NCBI GenBank assembly: GCA_047967505.1
Contig: CM106540.1
Source: Dipteris shenzhenensis
Lineage: Eukaryota; Polypodiophyta; Polypodiopsida; Gleicheniales
Length of the DNA: 64,000 nt
Reading direction: 5' to 3' (one strand)
Shown here: in pieces, positions 1-12,429 of the stretch
Position numbering within the stretch: the first letter of the stretch is position 1
Layout: every line of letters begins with the position of its first letter
Translations under genes and position numbers: made by a program
Notes under the pieces: model-generated
The model's database searches: none
Seen by the model: the letters and a program-made list of their open reading frames with translations, nothing else
What the model was told of the DNA's origin: nothing

Positions 1-2040
1 TTCTCTTTACCGAACAAGTATTCATGTCTACATGTACCATATCCAAGATTAACATTGAATGTCAGTGACTTTTTGGAGAATGCCATTACTGCTATTCTTT
101 TTATGGGGACTTTAGAGAATGGAGTGCTGCCATCCTCCCCATGAGGTCATGGAAAATTATACTTTTATACACTAGAATCTGGAGGCATGTTCTTGTTCCT
201 AGGTAAAAAGATAACAAGCTAGGGGAAACATGGATTACCTATCTACTCAAATTAAACTATACTATTCTAACATATGGTTTATTTGGATGGTGGCAGCAGA
301 GGTAAGTGGACCCTGACCTTGGAGCCTGGACTACTTGATGGATTCGACACTTATTTACTCATTTTCCATCGCAAGCTTGCTACAACACAACTCTTTTTGT
401 CCATGATTCCTTTGCGTCATAACCATGCTCTCTTCATGGTCTTCTTGGCCCTTCATGGTTCTCATCACTTCCTTTGCCTCATTGCCATGCTCTCTTCATA
501 GTTCTTCTTCAAACTAAGGTGCTCGCCTTTTTCCCTTACACACCTGTCTCTTCTACCCCTATGACCACCTTCCTCAGTTCTTCTACTATGTTGCCTTTGA
601 AGCCTGATCTCGACCTCTGTTTAGCCTATCTCTTGCTCATGTGCTCCTCATCATATGGACTATTGTGGTTTGGCTCTTCCTTTACCCAACTTCCTCTCTC
701 TTTCATGGTGTTTCTCCTCAACTAATCTCCTCAAGCTTTACATACCTTGTGCACCTTGACTGTCTTGAGTGGTCGGAGTGGCTCCATTGCTCCCTTATCC
801 TTCATGTTCACCATGCTTGACCGCCGCTTTGCACCCGATTGTTTTGCAAGACTTAGTTCCATGTGAGTTTATGAAGCTACAACAACCTCACATTTGTAGT
901 CTGGCTTGACAAAGTTCTTCTCAGAGCCATCCCTTCATTGCACAATTTATATATATTTTCCCACCTTCACCTCGATTGTTGGTCATCTTCTTTTCTACTT
1001 GCCCTTCACGTTCTCACTTTGGTCACCATGTAGGTCCCTTTTGTAGAAACCCTTGTCCATTTTGAGTGTACTCTATGCTTTCACTTCCTAGCTGATCGTA
1101 GGACTTTGGTCATGGCTCCCTGACTTGGTACTCTGCAGATCTACCGCTCTAGTTTGCTTTAGTTTGCTTCTATCTCCTTTGAAGGCTTCTGGCTTTCCTA
1201 CTCTCAAGTTTTTTTGATAATACATATTTATATTTACATTTATATTTGTATATACTTCTCTCTCCCTTTTCTCTCTCACTTGCTCTCTAATTCTTTCACT
1301 CTCTCTTTTATATTCATATGTACTTAACCCAATCTACATAATTTACTTTTCTTATATCTTTTACTTTCCCTATGGTTGTGGTTTCTTTTTTGCATTTCCC
1401 TTTTATTTATGGCTTATCTTAAAAGTTGTTAAAGGGATTCTTTTTTAATTTAATACGCCAAGCCCATTTACCCCCTGGCCCTCAACCCAATTTCTTTTTT
1501 AAATCAAAATATTCAAACGATTTCTTTATTCAAGTTAATCTAGTGCCTTTATTTTCTTGGATTAAATCAAATGCTTTATTCTAAATAATTTATTATTCAA
1601 TTGATTTTTAATCCAACTTACACACATCCTCCTCCATTAAATCAATTTCTTCACTCAAATTAATTTATACAATTTCTCATGAATTGTTTTAGACTTGGAT
1701 TCTTAGTTAATTTCATTTAAACTTTATTGTACCTCTTATCACCTTAATATTTAGATGTTGAGATGGTCTATGTGTATCATTTAAGGGTGAGGGATAACTG
1801 CTTGATTGACTATTTTATTCTATCTTCTTCTCCTTGCCATTCTTACCCTTATCTTTTCGCTCGGGGCATTACGGTTTGCCCATTGGCAGACCAATGTCAA
1901 TTGTCACCTACTTCAAGAGGAACTTTGTCTCTGCAAATCAAAGTATGCATGACTATTATAGAAATCAAACTGAGGTGCTATGAAGAATATGAACATCGTT
2001 GAAAGCATAGGACCATCCATTGAATGTGCTAACACACATA
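1..2040. other. Unassigned AT/pyrimidine-rich DNA
   Basis: I see no gene here. Open frames of 60-83 codons occur on both strands, but they have no recognisable motif, and the plus-strand ones at 274-725 are rich in Leu/Phe/Ser/Cys, as expected from translating a CT-rich strand. 900-1700 is T-rich with short pyrimidine runs. Confidence 0.6.
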
Positions 2041-2044
2041 GCAC

Positions 2045-3062
2045 ACCACACTAGAGAGGACATAAAAAGACATGAGGGTTGCTTCAAAGCACTATAGAAA
2101 GCATATAAATGCACATGAGTTCTGCTTCAAAGTAAATATAAAGCACATAAAAGCACATAAGGAATAGTATAAGCATGTGTTTAAAAGCACAATTAGAAAG
2201 CACATGAGGGTTGCTTCAAAGCACATGAGGACAGCTTCAACACATATATAAAGCACATAAAAGCACATGGGGCTAGCTTCAAAGCACTATAGAGAGCGCA
2301 TAAAAGAACACATGAGAAATGTTTAAAAGCACAATAGAGAGCATGCAAAAGCCCCATAAAAGAACATGAGGATATCCTTAAAGTAGATAAAAACACATGA
2401 GAATTGTTTAAAAGCATAATAGAAAGCACGTAAAAGCACATGAGGATAGTCTTAAAGCAGATACAAGCACATGAGCACTACTTCAAAGAAATAGGAAGCA
2501 CATAAAAGAACATGAGGAATACTGACATGAGTAATGTTAGGAAGCAAAAAAGAAAGCACATAAAAGCACATGAGGACTCCTTCAAACCAAATAGAAAGCA
2601 ATTAAAAGCATATAAAAAATACTATAAGCACATGTGAACTGTTTGAAAGCACAATAAAAGGCACATAAAAGCACATGAGGGTTGCTTCAAAATATATGAG
2701 GACTTCTTTAAAGCACACGAGATCTTTTTGGAGGCATAATAGAAAGCACATAATAGCACATGAGAGTTGCTTCAAAGCATATGAGGACTTCTTCAAAGCA
2801 TATGAGATCTTCAAGTGCTTTGAAGCAACTCTCATGTGCTATTATGTGCTTTCTATCATATGAGATCTCATGTGCTTCTTCAAAGCATATGAGATCTTTT
2901 TGAAAGCACATATAAGCATAGAAGACTATTTGAAAGCACAATAGAAAGCACATATAAGCATAGAAAACTATTTGAAAGCACAATAAAAAGCACATATAAG
3001 TATACAAGGATATCTTGAAAGAAGAATAGAAAGCACATGAAGAATTCTGTAAGCACAATACA
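2045..3062. repeat. Decayed tandem array (AAGCACATGAGG / TTGCTTCAAAGCA type)
   Basis: About 1 kb is built from variants of two short modules, one reading like AAAGCACATAAAAGCACATG and the other like GGTTGCTTCAAAGCACATG, in irregular order and with many substitutions. The minus strand gives several Cys/Leu/Phe/Ser-rich open frames (for example 2193-2441 and 2708-3058) that only reflect the repeat. The array ends abruptly near 3062. Confidence 0.8.
2739..2856. repeat. Perfect inverted repeat, 41-bp arms
   Basis: The left arm 2739-2779 and the right arm 2816-2856 are exact reverse complements over 41 bp, with a 36-bp loop (2780-2815). The arms consist of the array's own repeat modules, so one block of the array has been inverted. 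The flanking modules are much more degenerate than the arms, so the inversion is recent compared with the array. Confidence 0.9.
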
Positions 3063-4510
3063 AAGATGAATTAATTGCTTACGAATCCTCAAGAAAATGA
3101 GTTGGACAATCAATGTATTGCTTCCTACCAACATTTTGCTAACATGTTTCCTTTTCTTGTTGAGACATGTGAGTGTCCATTGTCTATAACTTGATAATAA
3201 GTTCCTTGGCTTTCCCCCATCAATAAATGCTCTTACGAGCCTGACATTTACATAAATCCAGCAAAAGCCTCTCTCCAACTTCATTGTAGGATACAATATC
3301 TTGGGCATGACAAAAATTTCATGGATGTATATCTAAAATTGTAGAGGCTTGTTTGATGGATATTTCATTATCTCTTAACAATGCATTCAACAAGCAAGTA
3401 GCAAGAAAGTGAAAGTGCTTCTTTTGACAAATAGTTCATTGCTAAATTTTGTATTCTTTGGGATTTGCAATGATTCTATTAGAGTTGAAAGCAATGATGT
3501 GCTTGCATTCTACACCTCTATATACTTTTTGATGCATGGGTCACAAAACACTTGCTGTATTACCTTAGAACCCATCTTCTTTGAACAGGATATAATTTCC
3601 TCTGTATAAATAGCACTATACTTCCTGTGATTTTACTCGCCTTCATATCCTTGTCTTCCATGATTTTGAAGAGAAAAACTCTCAGACTTATCCATCAATC
3701 TATAGATCTAATTCTCCAAGAAATTTTAGGTCTGTGGCTTGCCTAGGATCTTCCATACCTTTGCCAGTAGAATGTAAAGCGATGATGGTAGATTTGATCA
3801 AGAAAATAGTAGCAACCTTTCCTCATTGCCCACCTTTGTTGTTGGACTTTTCTATAGAATTATCTCCTTCCCATCTATATCGACCACTAGTGACCTATGC
3901 TGAGGAGCAATGTAAATCTATGGTCTGTCTACCAAATGTTGCTCTGTCTCACCCCAAAACCTTAATACTCCTATCATTTGAAAATATCTTTGTAGTTAGT
4001 TGTCTCTCTCCATAACATTCTATGTCTCTGCACAAACACTATGGGGTTGCTCATTGCTACTTGCATCATAAAGTAAAATACCTTAGAGCTTGTCCTCACG
4101 ATCTTCCCTCTCTTGTCCATTTTTATTGAGTGCTCAGTGAGTCTCTCCATTATCCTTGCTATGAGCAATCCTTCTTCTTAGAAGCATTCTATAGATCACC
4201 ACAGCTACCTATTGTTAGCCTTGTTAGTCACGTTATAGGTTTTGCTAGTCGCATTTTTTTCCTTTTTGAATAGCATGTAGCTGCCTACTACTTGCTATAT
4301 GTAGCCATTGTCCCACTTGTCTATTTTAAATTTCTCTAGACAATCTTAGTGGTCAACAATAACTCAAGTGTAGCACAACAAGTGACCCATGGTAGCAAAG
4401 TATATGGAAGCCTACAATCCGAGCAACCAATAGGAACATTAAGCGGATGTAGTCAAACAAAGTTTGATCGACTGACAAATGACCCACTTGATGGCCACAT
4501 ATAAGTGATC
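3063..4510. other. Unassigned DNA
   Basis: No gene is supported. A plus-strand frame at 3734-4015 (93 aa) and a minus-strand frame at 2880-3308 (142 aa, entering the tandem array at its C-terminal end) have no domain I recognise. No terminal repeats or transposon motifs were seen. Confidence 0.5.
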
Positions 4511-4517
4511 AACAGAG

Positions 4518-4642
4518 CTACAACAAGAAAATAGATTACTTCAACGATCTCAAGGTGACTCAATGGCCACATGCAAATGACATCAATAGATCTACAATAA
4601 GAAAATAGACTACTTTAACAACTCCAAGGTGACTCCAATAGA
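4518..4642. repeat. Tandem duplication, 74-bp period
   Basis: CTACAACAAGAAAATAGATT at 4518 recurs as CTACAATAAGAAAATAGACT at 4592, and each copy is followed by a similar ACT-CCAAGGTGACTC segment. There are two diverged copies. Confidence 0.65.
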
Positions 4643-6545
4643 CTCCATTAACCTAGGAGCTATGAGCAGCCATGGTTACACATAGAGGTAGCTTAAGCAA
4701 CAAATAAAGACCATGACAAGACAAAGCTATGGCAACATGAATGACTTTAACACAGTACTCACAAAGGCAAAGTACACCTGTGAGACCAACGATTGCATTA
4801 ACATAGCTACACACTTGATGGCTCCACAAAGTGATGGCTCCATAGAGTGATGCCTTAGAGAGCACTGAGCAATGTCACCATTCCTTGAAAATATCTGTCC
4901 ACAGCATCTACCTTTATTTTTATGTCATAGACATTGAAGTCTCCCAAGAAGGAATGGCAGTTTACGTGGCCAAGCAAATAAGAATCCATGAAGGAGCTGC
5001 ATGCATGTCCCATGCACATCTTGTAATTGTATGCTAGACTCTTATAACTACCTTTGATCATGTTGATTAGGTAGAACTTGTAAACTAAAGTGGAGACTCG
5101 CAGTAAACCAAAATTTCTAGAAGAAAGCTACATCATTTATCTTGGGTATAATCAACAAACCAACGACTAGAATTGCACACAAGAATTCCCAAAAAAATAG
5201 CTAATGTTTAGCCCAACAAAGAAGCATACAATTGCATTGTGTATAGGATGAGGGCTGGGTCATTGTTTGCTTGGGTGTAGCCATTTTTGGTGAAGTTCAA
5301 GGACTTTTCTGTATATGGGTATCTTGCATGACCCATAACTTATGCATTGCTCAATGGAATTTGGCAAACTTTGTCTTCAAGTTGTAGTACACATTCCAAA
5401 CTTGAACATGAGAGTAAAAAATTATGGAATAAGGATTTGGACCAAGACCGTTAAAGCATTATAAGTGCTATGATGCATGTGAAGCATGCATCCTAAAGAC
5501 TATAGGATATAACAATTTATTCAAAAACATCAAAATTTTGTTCTATATATACATGCAACCAAGTAATCATTCTAAAGTACACTACGTGAGTTTCTCCTCA
5601 ACCCAAGGACACTCTTTTCACCAACCTTACCTCTACGGACCTAAATAACTTCTTGGCTAGTCTTGGATCTGTGCGGGTTCTCTACTTCGCCTCCCTTGAT
5701 TTCACCTTTCTTTCTCGGACAAGTTTGCTGCTTTGCATCCTCACAGGTTTACGTTTCTCTTCTTTTCCCTTAATTCTATTAGCAACTAAGATTCTTCCCT
5801 GCTCAGGCCACGTTTATGTTTGCTTGATGACTTCGATTAGATCCCTTACTTCTACTCTTGCTGCCTTTTAGGATGTCTCCCTTTGGCATCATAATCTACG
5901 CTACTGACTACGTTTGGCTACCTATCCTTGGGTCATGGACAAACAAGTCATATTGCACTCGCTTGTTTTGCTTGCAAGTTTATTTTGTTCCTTTGCCACC
6001 CTTCTTTTCGGTTACTTCTTTGCTTTTTTGCTCAGATTTTATTGGGTCTCTCGATCTCTACCCTCTCTCCAAACGTTAACGCACGCCACTGGGGTGCTGT
6101 TGCTTGCTTGTTTCAAGACAAAAATGCTGAACCGCCATGTTAACTCCCTAGTTTGAAAGTATGAACTTACGGTGCATCCATAGTGATGCTCATAGAGATT
6201 ATAACCTTCGTTGTCTTCGCTTTGTCTATTGTGCTAGCCACCACTGCCTGATGAGCCTTGGCTCTACGTATCACCCTCGCATGTTCATCCCTCCCTTTTC
6301 TTCTTGGTGCACACCTGGCTTTATTAAAAACATGCATCCTACACAATCATTTCTCCTCCCTCCTTTCTAGGTATTTGCTGACTAACCGACTGCCTCTTAC
6401 CTTGAATCACCTGACTCAAGTGCTTGAGTGTGACCACCCTTTGACCACTGTAACCACCCTATGCATTTTTGGAGCACCCTAGTTACACAGCCAGTTATGT
6501 ATATAGTTGCATTTAGTTGCCCCATGACTCACATTGTTTCTAACA
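4643..6545. other. Unassigned DNA
   Basis: There are overlapping short frames in several phases, especially at 5653-6482 on the plus strand. This segment is pyrimidine-rich, so stops are rare by composition. No domain, transposon hallmark or plausible splice structure was recognised. Confidence 0.5.
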
Positions 6546-6605
6546 TGTGTGTGTATATATATAGATATATATATATATATAATTTATTTATTTATATTTA
6601 TAATT
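6546..6605. repeat. (GT)n/(TA)n microsatellite
   Basis: A GTGTGTGTATATATATAG stretch runs into (TA)n and then an ATTTATTTATTTATAT tail. It is a compound dinucleotide microsatellite. Confidence 0.8.
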
Positions 6606-7444
6606 ACTTGGATTTTGTTGGTTTAAAAAACCCTTTTCTTTGATTATTACTTTATGCTTAAGTATAGTGGAAAATATATTTATTTTTTGTCATGCATCTT
6701 TATTTAAAATTTTATATTTTACAATTATTTTACTCCTTCTTGTGCCCTTTCTTTAGCTTTTTTTGGGTCTCTAGGATTTACTATCCCACTCAACATGGGG
6801 TGTGGATTGCCCCTCTTAATGGTTCTTTAAGTGTTGTACTTTACGTTTCTACTTTGCTTAAACTTTTAACTTTCCTTTAGTCCTTTTTTGACTTTCTTTT
6901 CTTTTTTTGAAGACTTTGTTAATTCATTTGTGCAAGGGATTTTTTTCATGTATTCATTTAGTTGCTTAGTGCTAACCATTTTATATTCCACCCTAAGAAT
7001 AAATTTATGATTATGGTTTATAGCCCATCTTGTTAAACAAAGTATTGGGCCTCTAATTGCCAGTCAAGATCATAGTTGCTATCCCTTCTCTAGTTAGTGA
7101 GTTTTTTTCATAATGGGTTATTAAGTTCCCTTGTGGTTATTTTTTAACTAGTATTATCACTTCCCCTTCTCTTTAAGATTTCTTTTTAATTTACTAGCGA
7201 CTTTTCCCTTGTCTAATTTTTGTCAAGTGTATTTTAGTATCCATTATTTACCTTTGTTGGGAGAAGACAACCCCCCGTCTTGATTCCATTTGCCCTTAAG
7301 CTCCTTTTAGGACTATGATTTAAAGGGAAAATTTTGCTCTAACTAAGTTTTTTATTTTTAAGCACATTAACCAAGTAATTGATTTATTTAAAGCTTAATT
7401 TATGTGCTCTCTCTGTCTCTCTCTAAAATTCCCTCTTAAATTGC
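6606..7444. other. Unassigned T-rich DNA
   Basis: Nothing recognisable is present. The strand is T-rich with CT runs. The right edge meets the C-terminal end of the copia RNase H remnant. Confidence 0.5.
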
Positions 7445-8760
7445 TTTTTCATAAATGAGTAGGAACATATTGTAATATGATGTCACCTTGCTTGACGTGA
7501 TGCTTGATAAAGTGGAATTTGAGGTTGATATGCTTTGTCTTGTCACTTTGAGCAAGGTTGCTTGCTATAGCTACGCTAGACTGGTTGTTGAACTAAAAAA
7601 GGAATGGATAAGGGCAAGTTCATTGATAAGACCCTTAAGCCTAATACCATTAGAGAGTATCACAGGCAATTGCAATATATTTCGCTTCAGATGTGGAGAT
7701 GGTTGTTGTACAAATTATCGATCCTGGTGAATTGGTACATGTAGCCTGAGGTGGAGTTACGAGTGTCTAGATCACCCCCACAGTCAGCTTGCACCAATGC
7801 ATAAGAGAAAGGTTGGCTTCAGAGCTAAATGTGATGACAATCGACTGAGTGAAGACAAGATAAGAGAACAAACGCTGGATGGGATGCCAGTAGGGGAGAC
7901 CTAGATTCTGCACATGCTAAGAGTTGTGAGGCCACATATGCAATATCTAGGTGAGTCAAGATAACGAAATATTTAATTGTTCCTACTGCGTGATGATAGG
8001 GAATAAGCTTCATGGATTGTTGTGCATTAGAGTTGGAAGGGGACATTGCATTTGCTTTATTTAGTTTAAAATTGACATCAGAGTCAAAAGGAGACATTGC
8101 ATTAATCAATTTAAAATTGACTTCCATGGGTGTGGGTTGAGGATTTGCTTTGTCCATCTGAAAATGAATGAGAATGTCCAGAATGTAGTGTTGCTAAAGC
8201 AAAGTAATGGAACTTTTGGTGAATCGTGCTTGATTTGGATGCCAAGGTAGTTTTGGGTCTAAACTTGTTTGCCATTCCAAATTTGAGGGACAACTGCAAT
8301 TTAATTTGAGTCAAAAAATGAAGTTTATTCCAAGAAAGCAGGCAAAGTATGAAGAATGATTGCGTAGCCCTTTTCATGTACACGCTACTATCAAAGAGCA
8401 TTTTTTTGAAGCCCATTTCGAGTAGGAAGCGATAGAGACATTCATACCAGACATGAGGCTATTGCTTGAGTCCATAAAGACTCTTGAGGAGCTCTTGAGT
8501 AGCAAGACAAACCGTGCATTCCTGCCCCATTGCTTCATACCATGTAGACTCTTTCAGAATTTGGGAGCATACCATTCAAGAAGGTAGTTTTCACGTCCAT
8601 ATGATCTAGGTGAAGGAATTTGGAGGCACTGAGAGCTATGATATGATAAAAGGGACTGCACGATCGATGTGTATGTCTCAGTGTAATCGAATCTTTGAAT
8701 CTATGTGACTCCCTTGGCTACCAAACATGCTTTATAGCAAGCAACAATACAATTTTAGTT
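7445..8760 (-). pseudogene. Decayed Ty1/copia reverse transcriptase-RNase H
   Basis: Translated on the minus strand in shifting frames, this follows the order of a copia pol C-terminus. At about 8700-8450 come fragments equivalent to the RT segment with VAKG and LYGLKQ (here as SLYGLKQ-like codons). At 8157-7825 is a frame with NPQPTPMEVNFKL, then PYHHAVGTIKYFVILTHLDI, matching the TPM and PYR-AVGSL-Y---TRPDIAY hallmarks. At about 7700 is TSEAKYIAIA, the counterpart of the RNase H STEAEY motif. The last part (7570-7450) resembles the KH-FH-E region. Several frameshifts and stops break it. No LTRs are visible at either side, so it is a fragment. The family level is clear, but the clade is not. 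Confidence 0.8.
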
Positions 8761-8969
8761 CTATTTCTTTGGGTGAAAGCATAGTAAGGTTCCAAAGAAG
8801 CACACTCCCATACATGAGTTATGAAAGCACAAAAACAAGGGATCAAATGGTATTTTTAGAAAAACATTCAATGAGTTAAAGAATTTCTTGTACATGCAAA
8901 CATAATGTGGGCGGACATTTGTTATTGTGACTCTATCTAGCATGATAGGACCCACCCAATCTCCTATCT

Positions 8970-8975
<6 letters not shown>
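8761..8975. other. Unassigned spacer
   Basis: A short spacer between the copia remnant and the (CT)n tract. No feature was seen. Confidence 0.4.

Positions 8976-9032
<57 letters not shown>
8976..9032. repeat. (CT)n microsatellite
   Basis: An uninterrupted run of about 28 CT dinucleotides. On the minus strand it produces a spurious Arg-Glu repeat frame (8933-9196). Confidence 0.95.
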
Positions 9033-9036
<4 letters not shown>

Positions 9037-9289
9037 TGATTTGAATTTTGTAGCAGTAGGCTTCTAACATGTTTCTCTTGTTGTCACTTAGCATGATTTC
9101 GAACCTCTCCCTCAGTCTTCTACCAACTCTTCTTGCCTGCACATCCTCCTTTCTAGCCAAAGATAATATGGAACCTATGAGTAATCTTCTATCCAATCAT
9201 GGCCCTATCGACTAAAGCTCAACCTGAATTCAGGTATGTTCAAGTATAAATGAATTTGGTATTTGTATTTCCAAATTGTCCCATCTCTT

Positions 9290-9990
9290 GAGAACATGAT
9301 CTTTTCGTTTGTATCGTGGGGTGCAAAATTTTGTTTGCTTCATGTGCTACATAGCTAAAAAATCTATGCTATAAGAATTGTGTTGCTACACATGTATCAT
9401 CTCTTGTATTGTGTGGTGCAACATGTTTGATTGGAGTGCTACATAGCAGAAAGAATATGCTATGTATGAGCTATAAAATTTGCATTTGTACATTTTCTTA
9501 TTCATTCTATTGTGTGGTGCAAAATGTTTGCCTTCTGCGCTATTTGCAAAAAATATGTGCTGCTATAGAATCCATGTTGTGATGCAAATTCAATGTGTCG
9601 TGTGCCATGATGCAATAAGATCTACTGTATATAGCACTATAGAATTTCAAGGTTTTTGATGCTACTCAAACATATAGCATACATGATGTTCCAAATGTAC
9701 TGTGCTAAAATTGCATACTATATAGCATATTTAGTTAGTAAGCATAAATATTGGGCTTTGGAGTGTATCAACTATGCCACTATTGTGCTAATACAATTTG
9801 CTATTTATTATATAGTTAGTGTGCTATATAGCATATGTAGCAGAATATACAAGTGTGAAACTTTGAATATGCTATATGCAAATAGACTACTGCATAGCAT
9901 ACACATTGTTCTTTATGGCAAGCATAATGTGTTGTTTTCCAGACACAAGATGCTATATGCATACTGTATTGCTATAGCAACGATCTTGTT
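9290..9990. repeat. Decayed ~100-bp tandem units with GCTATATAGC palindromes
   Basis: The sequence GTG-GGTGCAA-ATGTTTG recurs near 9321, 9416 and 9517 (spacings about 95 and 101 bp). Each copy is followed by a GTGCTACATAGC-like palindrome. From 9600 to 9990 the palindromic GCTATATAGCAT motif recurs many times without a clear period. A 155-codon plus-strand frame at 9656-10123 (Tyr/Ile/Cys-rich) appears to be a by-product. Confidence 0.65.
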
Positions 9991-12420
9991 TTTTGGAGAT
10001 AGTTTCTATGTCAAAGATATCATGATATCTTCCCCATCCCATGTTGTTTCTCTCAATCTTCTACCATCTTTTCTTGTGTGCACATCTTTATCTTTGCCCT
10101 TGAACACAATTAATGGAAACTAGCAATGATATGAACTATATTGTTTGTTACAATTAGGGCCTTGTCAATGAAATCTCACCAAAATTAAAGATTAAAAGGA
10201 AGTATGAAGCTTCAATGAAAAGCAAGAAAAGGAAAAGGAAAAAAGTAGCACGATTTGAAAGCAATGACACTTCAATGGCCACTAAAGCAAAGAAGAAAGA
10301 GGATGCATGCAAGATGGTGGAAAGTATTTTGCATTTTGACGTCCTTTTGGCAAGAGAGAAAGACTCAAAGTAGTGGTACATGAAATACTTATTGTTACAA
10401 GTGCCTCATGGGACATTATGAAAGATGTGTTGTAGAAAAACTTACAATCTACACGGCTATGTGAAGAAGCAGAGATGGTGTTTGAGGATGTCGATGTTGG
10501 GCTAAACAAGTAAGGAAAAAAGAAATGCCACAAAGTTTTATCATTCAAGGAGATGCCAATCAATGGCATGTTGTCTATGTTAAAGGACCATACAACCAAG
10601 TTCTTTAGACACAGTTTCATATGGAGATGGCTCATGGGTCAGTTTAAGGAGTGAGAGAGAGCTCGTTTACTCTTCTTCCTTGTTTACAAGAATAAAAAAT
10701 GCATCTCGTGTTCATCCTTCTCCTTTATTTTCTCTTCTCTCGAATATCTTGTCATCTTCTTCGTTTTTCATCCCTACATTGCCTATCCACCTTAATGATC
10801 TATCTTTCTCTTTTGAATTTAAAAATATATATAATTATTATAAATAACAATTACATAATTTTTAATAGATAATAAAAATTATCGTGAAAGAGTTGTGAAA
10901 CCAATGTTTTCCATGTCAATGATTGAGCATGCTTCTTATGCTCTTTAGGTATTGATTCAAATACAATCGTTATCACCCAAGGAGCATATGAGGAAGTTAT
11001 TATAGGTACGCTTTTGAGATCTAAACTAAGCAAAACAAAAAGCTGAGCAGAAAACACAACATAAACAAGATAGTAAAAATAAAAGGTGATGAGAGAGAGA
11101 CACGCTCTCTCATAGTATAAATATGTAGAGAGAAAGTTGCTACCTTCATATACATAGCGTGTGGATTTGCCTTCTTTGTTTTACACGTTTTTTATTTGTT
11201 TATTTTTAAAAATTTAAAATATCATTACTTTGCGTTTCAACAAAGAGGAAGACCTTCCTATTCATCAATTGAATATGTAGTCTAGTGCCATTTTTACAAT
11301 GCATTTCCAGGACTTGAATCCTTTACACTTATTATTATATTTAACCAACCTTCTCTTTGCATGTTCTTGATGGAAAGGGTGAGCTAGGGAATTGAAAGAA
11401 ATGACCATGGAGAACAATCATAGATGCTAACACCAACATTCATTTGATCGTAATCCATCTCATAATATCTTGAAGGTTACAGTGATGGTTACTTCCATGT
11501 TATCGAAGAGAGAGCTCACAACCTCCTATGAGCAATCCCTTATTCATGTATTTGTTGGGCTTTATTTTCCTTGTTTCTTCCTTTTTTAAATTCTTTTTAT
11601 TCTTCTCTTCTTTTTTTGTTCTTTTCTTTCTTTTTCTAAATGCATTGATGGACAAAGATTAGGGGCAATAGTTTTATTATTCATGATGGAAAAAAGCACT
11701 AATCTTTGTCTATCACGAATAATAAAAGCACTACCCCTAATATTTATAGGGAGGATGAGGTCTGATGGACCTTGTGCCTCGTCTCATCTCTACTTCATTT
11801 TCTAAATCCTTTTAAAAAATGCTAAAATTATAAAACTGAGATTATATTTCAAATTAGTAATTATGTGATCCATAACAAAATAAAATTATAGGGAATCCCA
11901 TTCAATCAATAAATGAATGAATACAACCATCTAAGTTTCTCATTACGCTCCATTATAGTAGATAAAGGATATAAGGGCTTATTTCCCCACAGCCCAGACG
12001 CTCAATGTGTTCCCACAAAACTTGATGAATGCGAGTACAGTGGTCTTTCTAGCAACTAGTGCTAGATTGAATCCACAAGTCTTTGGTTGATTCAATCTCA
12101 CATTGTGGGTGCGCGAAGGAAATTCACACTTGCTACCAACCATCTTGTGCCACTTATCCATCCTGTCATACCTACATAAATGCCTCAATGCATTTTCAAA
12201 GGAGGGAAGGAGTGCTACCCCGGTTCTTATTAGAGCGGGTGGCCTGAATGGGGGGTGCATCTTCCACCACCTTGGTTGTCCACCCCACCACTGCAAGGGA
12301 ATCCATGGAAAGAGGCCCTAAAAGGTTGGATACGATAGAGTCAATTCGTGAGGGTCCAACAAAAGTGTGAATCAACTCACCCAAGACCACCAAGCAATGC
12401 ACCTAGCCAAATGTGGGGTC
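9991..12420. other. Unassigned DNA with one small lysine-rich ORF
   Basis: No gene is firmly supported. On the plus strand an ATG at 10215 opens a 52-codon frame to TAG at 10371-10373. It begins with a basic cluster (KSKKRKRKK) like a nuclear localisation signal, and the frame is open a further 60 bp upstream. It may be the remnant of an unidentified gene. The minus-strand frame 11979-12296 (105 aa) has no recognisable domain. Confidence 0.35.
11651..11742. repeat. Compound inverted repeat
   Basis: GACAAAGATTA at 11651 is mirrored by TAATCTTTGTC at 11700-11710. ATTAGGGGCAATAGTTTTAT (from 11659) is mirrored imperfectly by 11713-11741, which ends CTACCCCTAAT. The two stems overlap and so could form alternative hairpins. 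Confidence 0.7.
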
Positions 12421-12429
12421 ATGGGCTAC

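Noticed and set aside
2193-3058. Cys/Phe/Leu-rich minus-strand frames
   Set aside because: They follow the tandem repeat modules and carry no domain.
8933-9196. Minus-strand frame with a long Arg-Glu repeat
   Set aside because: It is the translation of the (CT)n microsatellite with no domain at either side.
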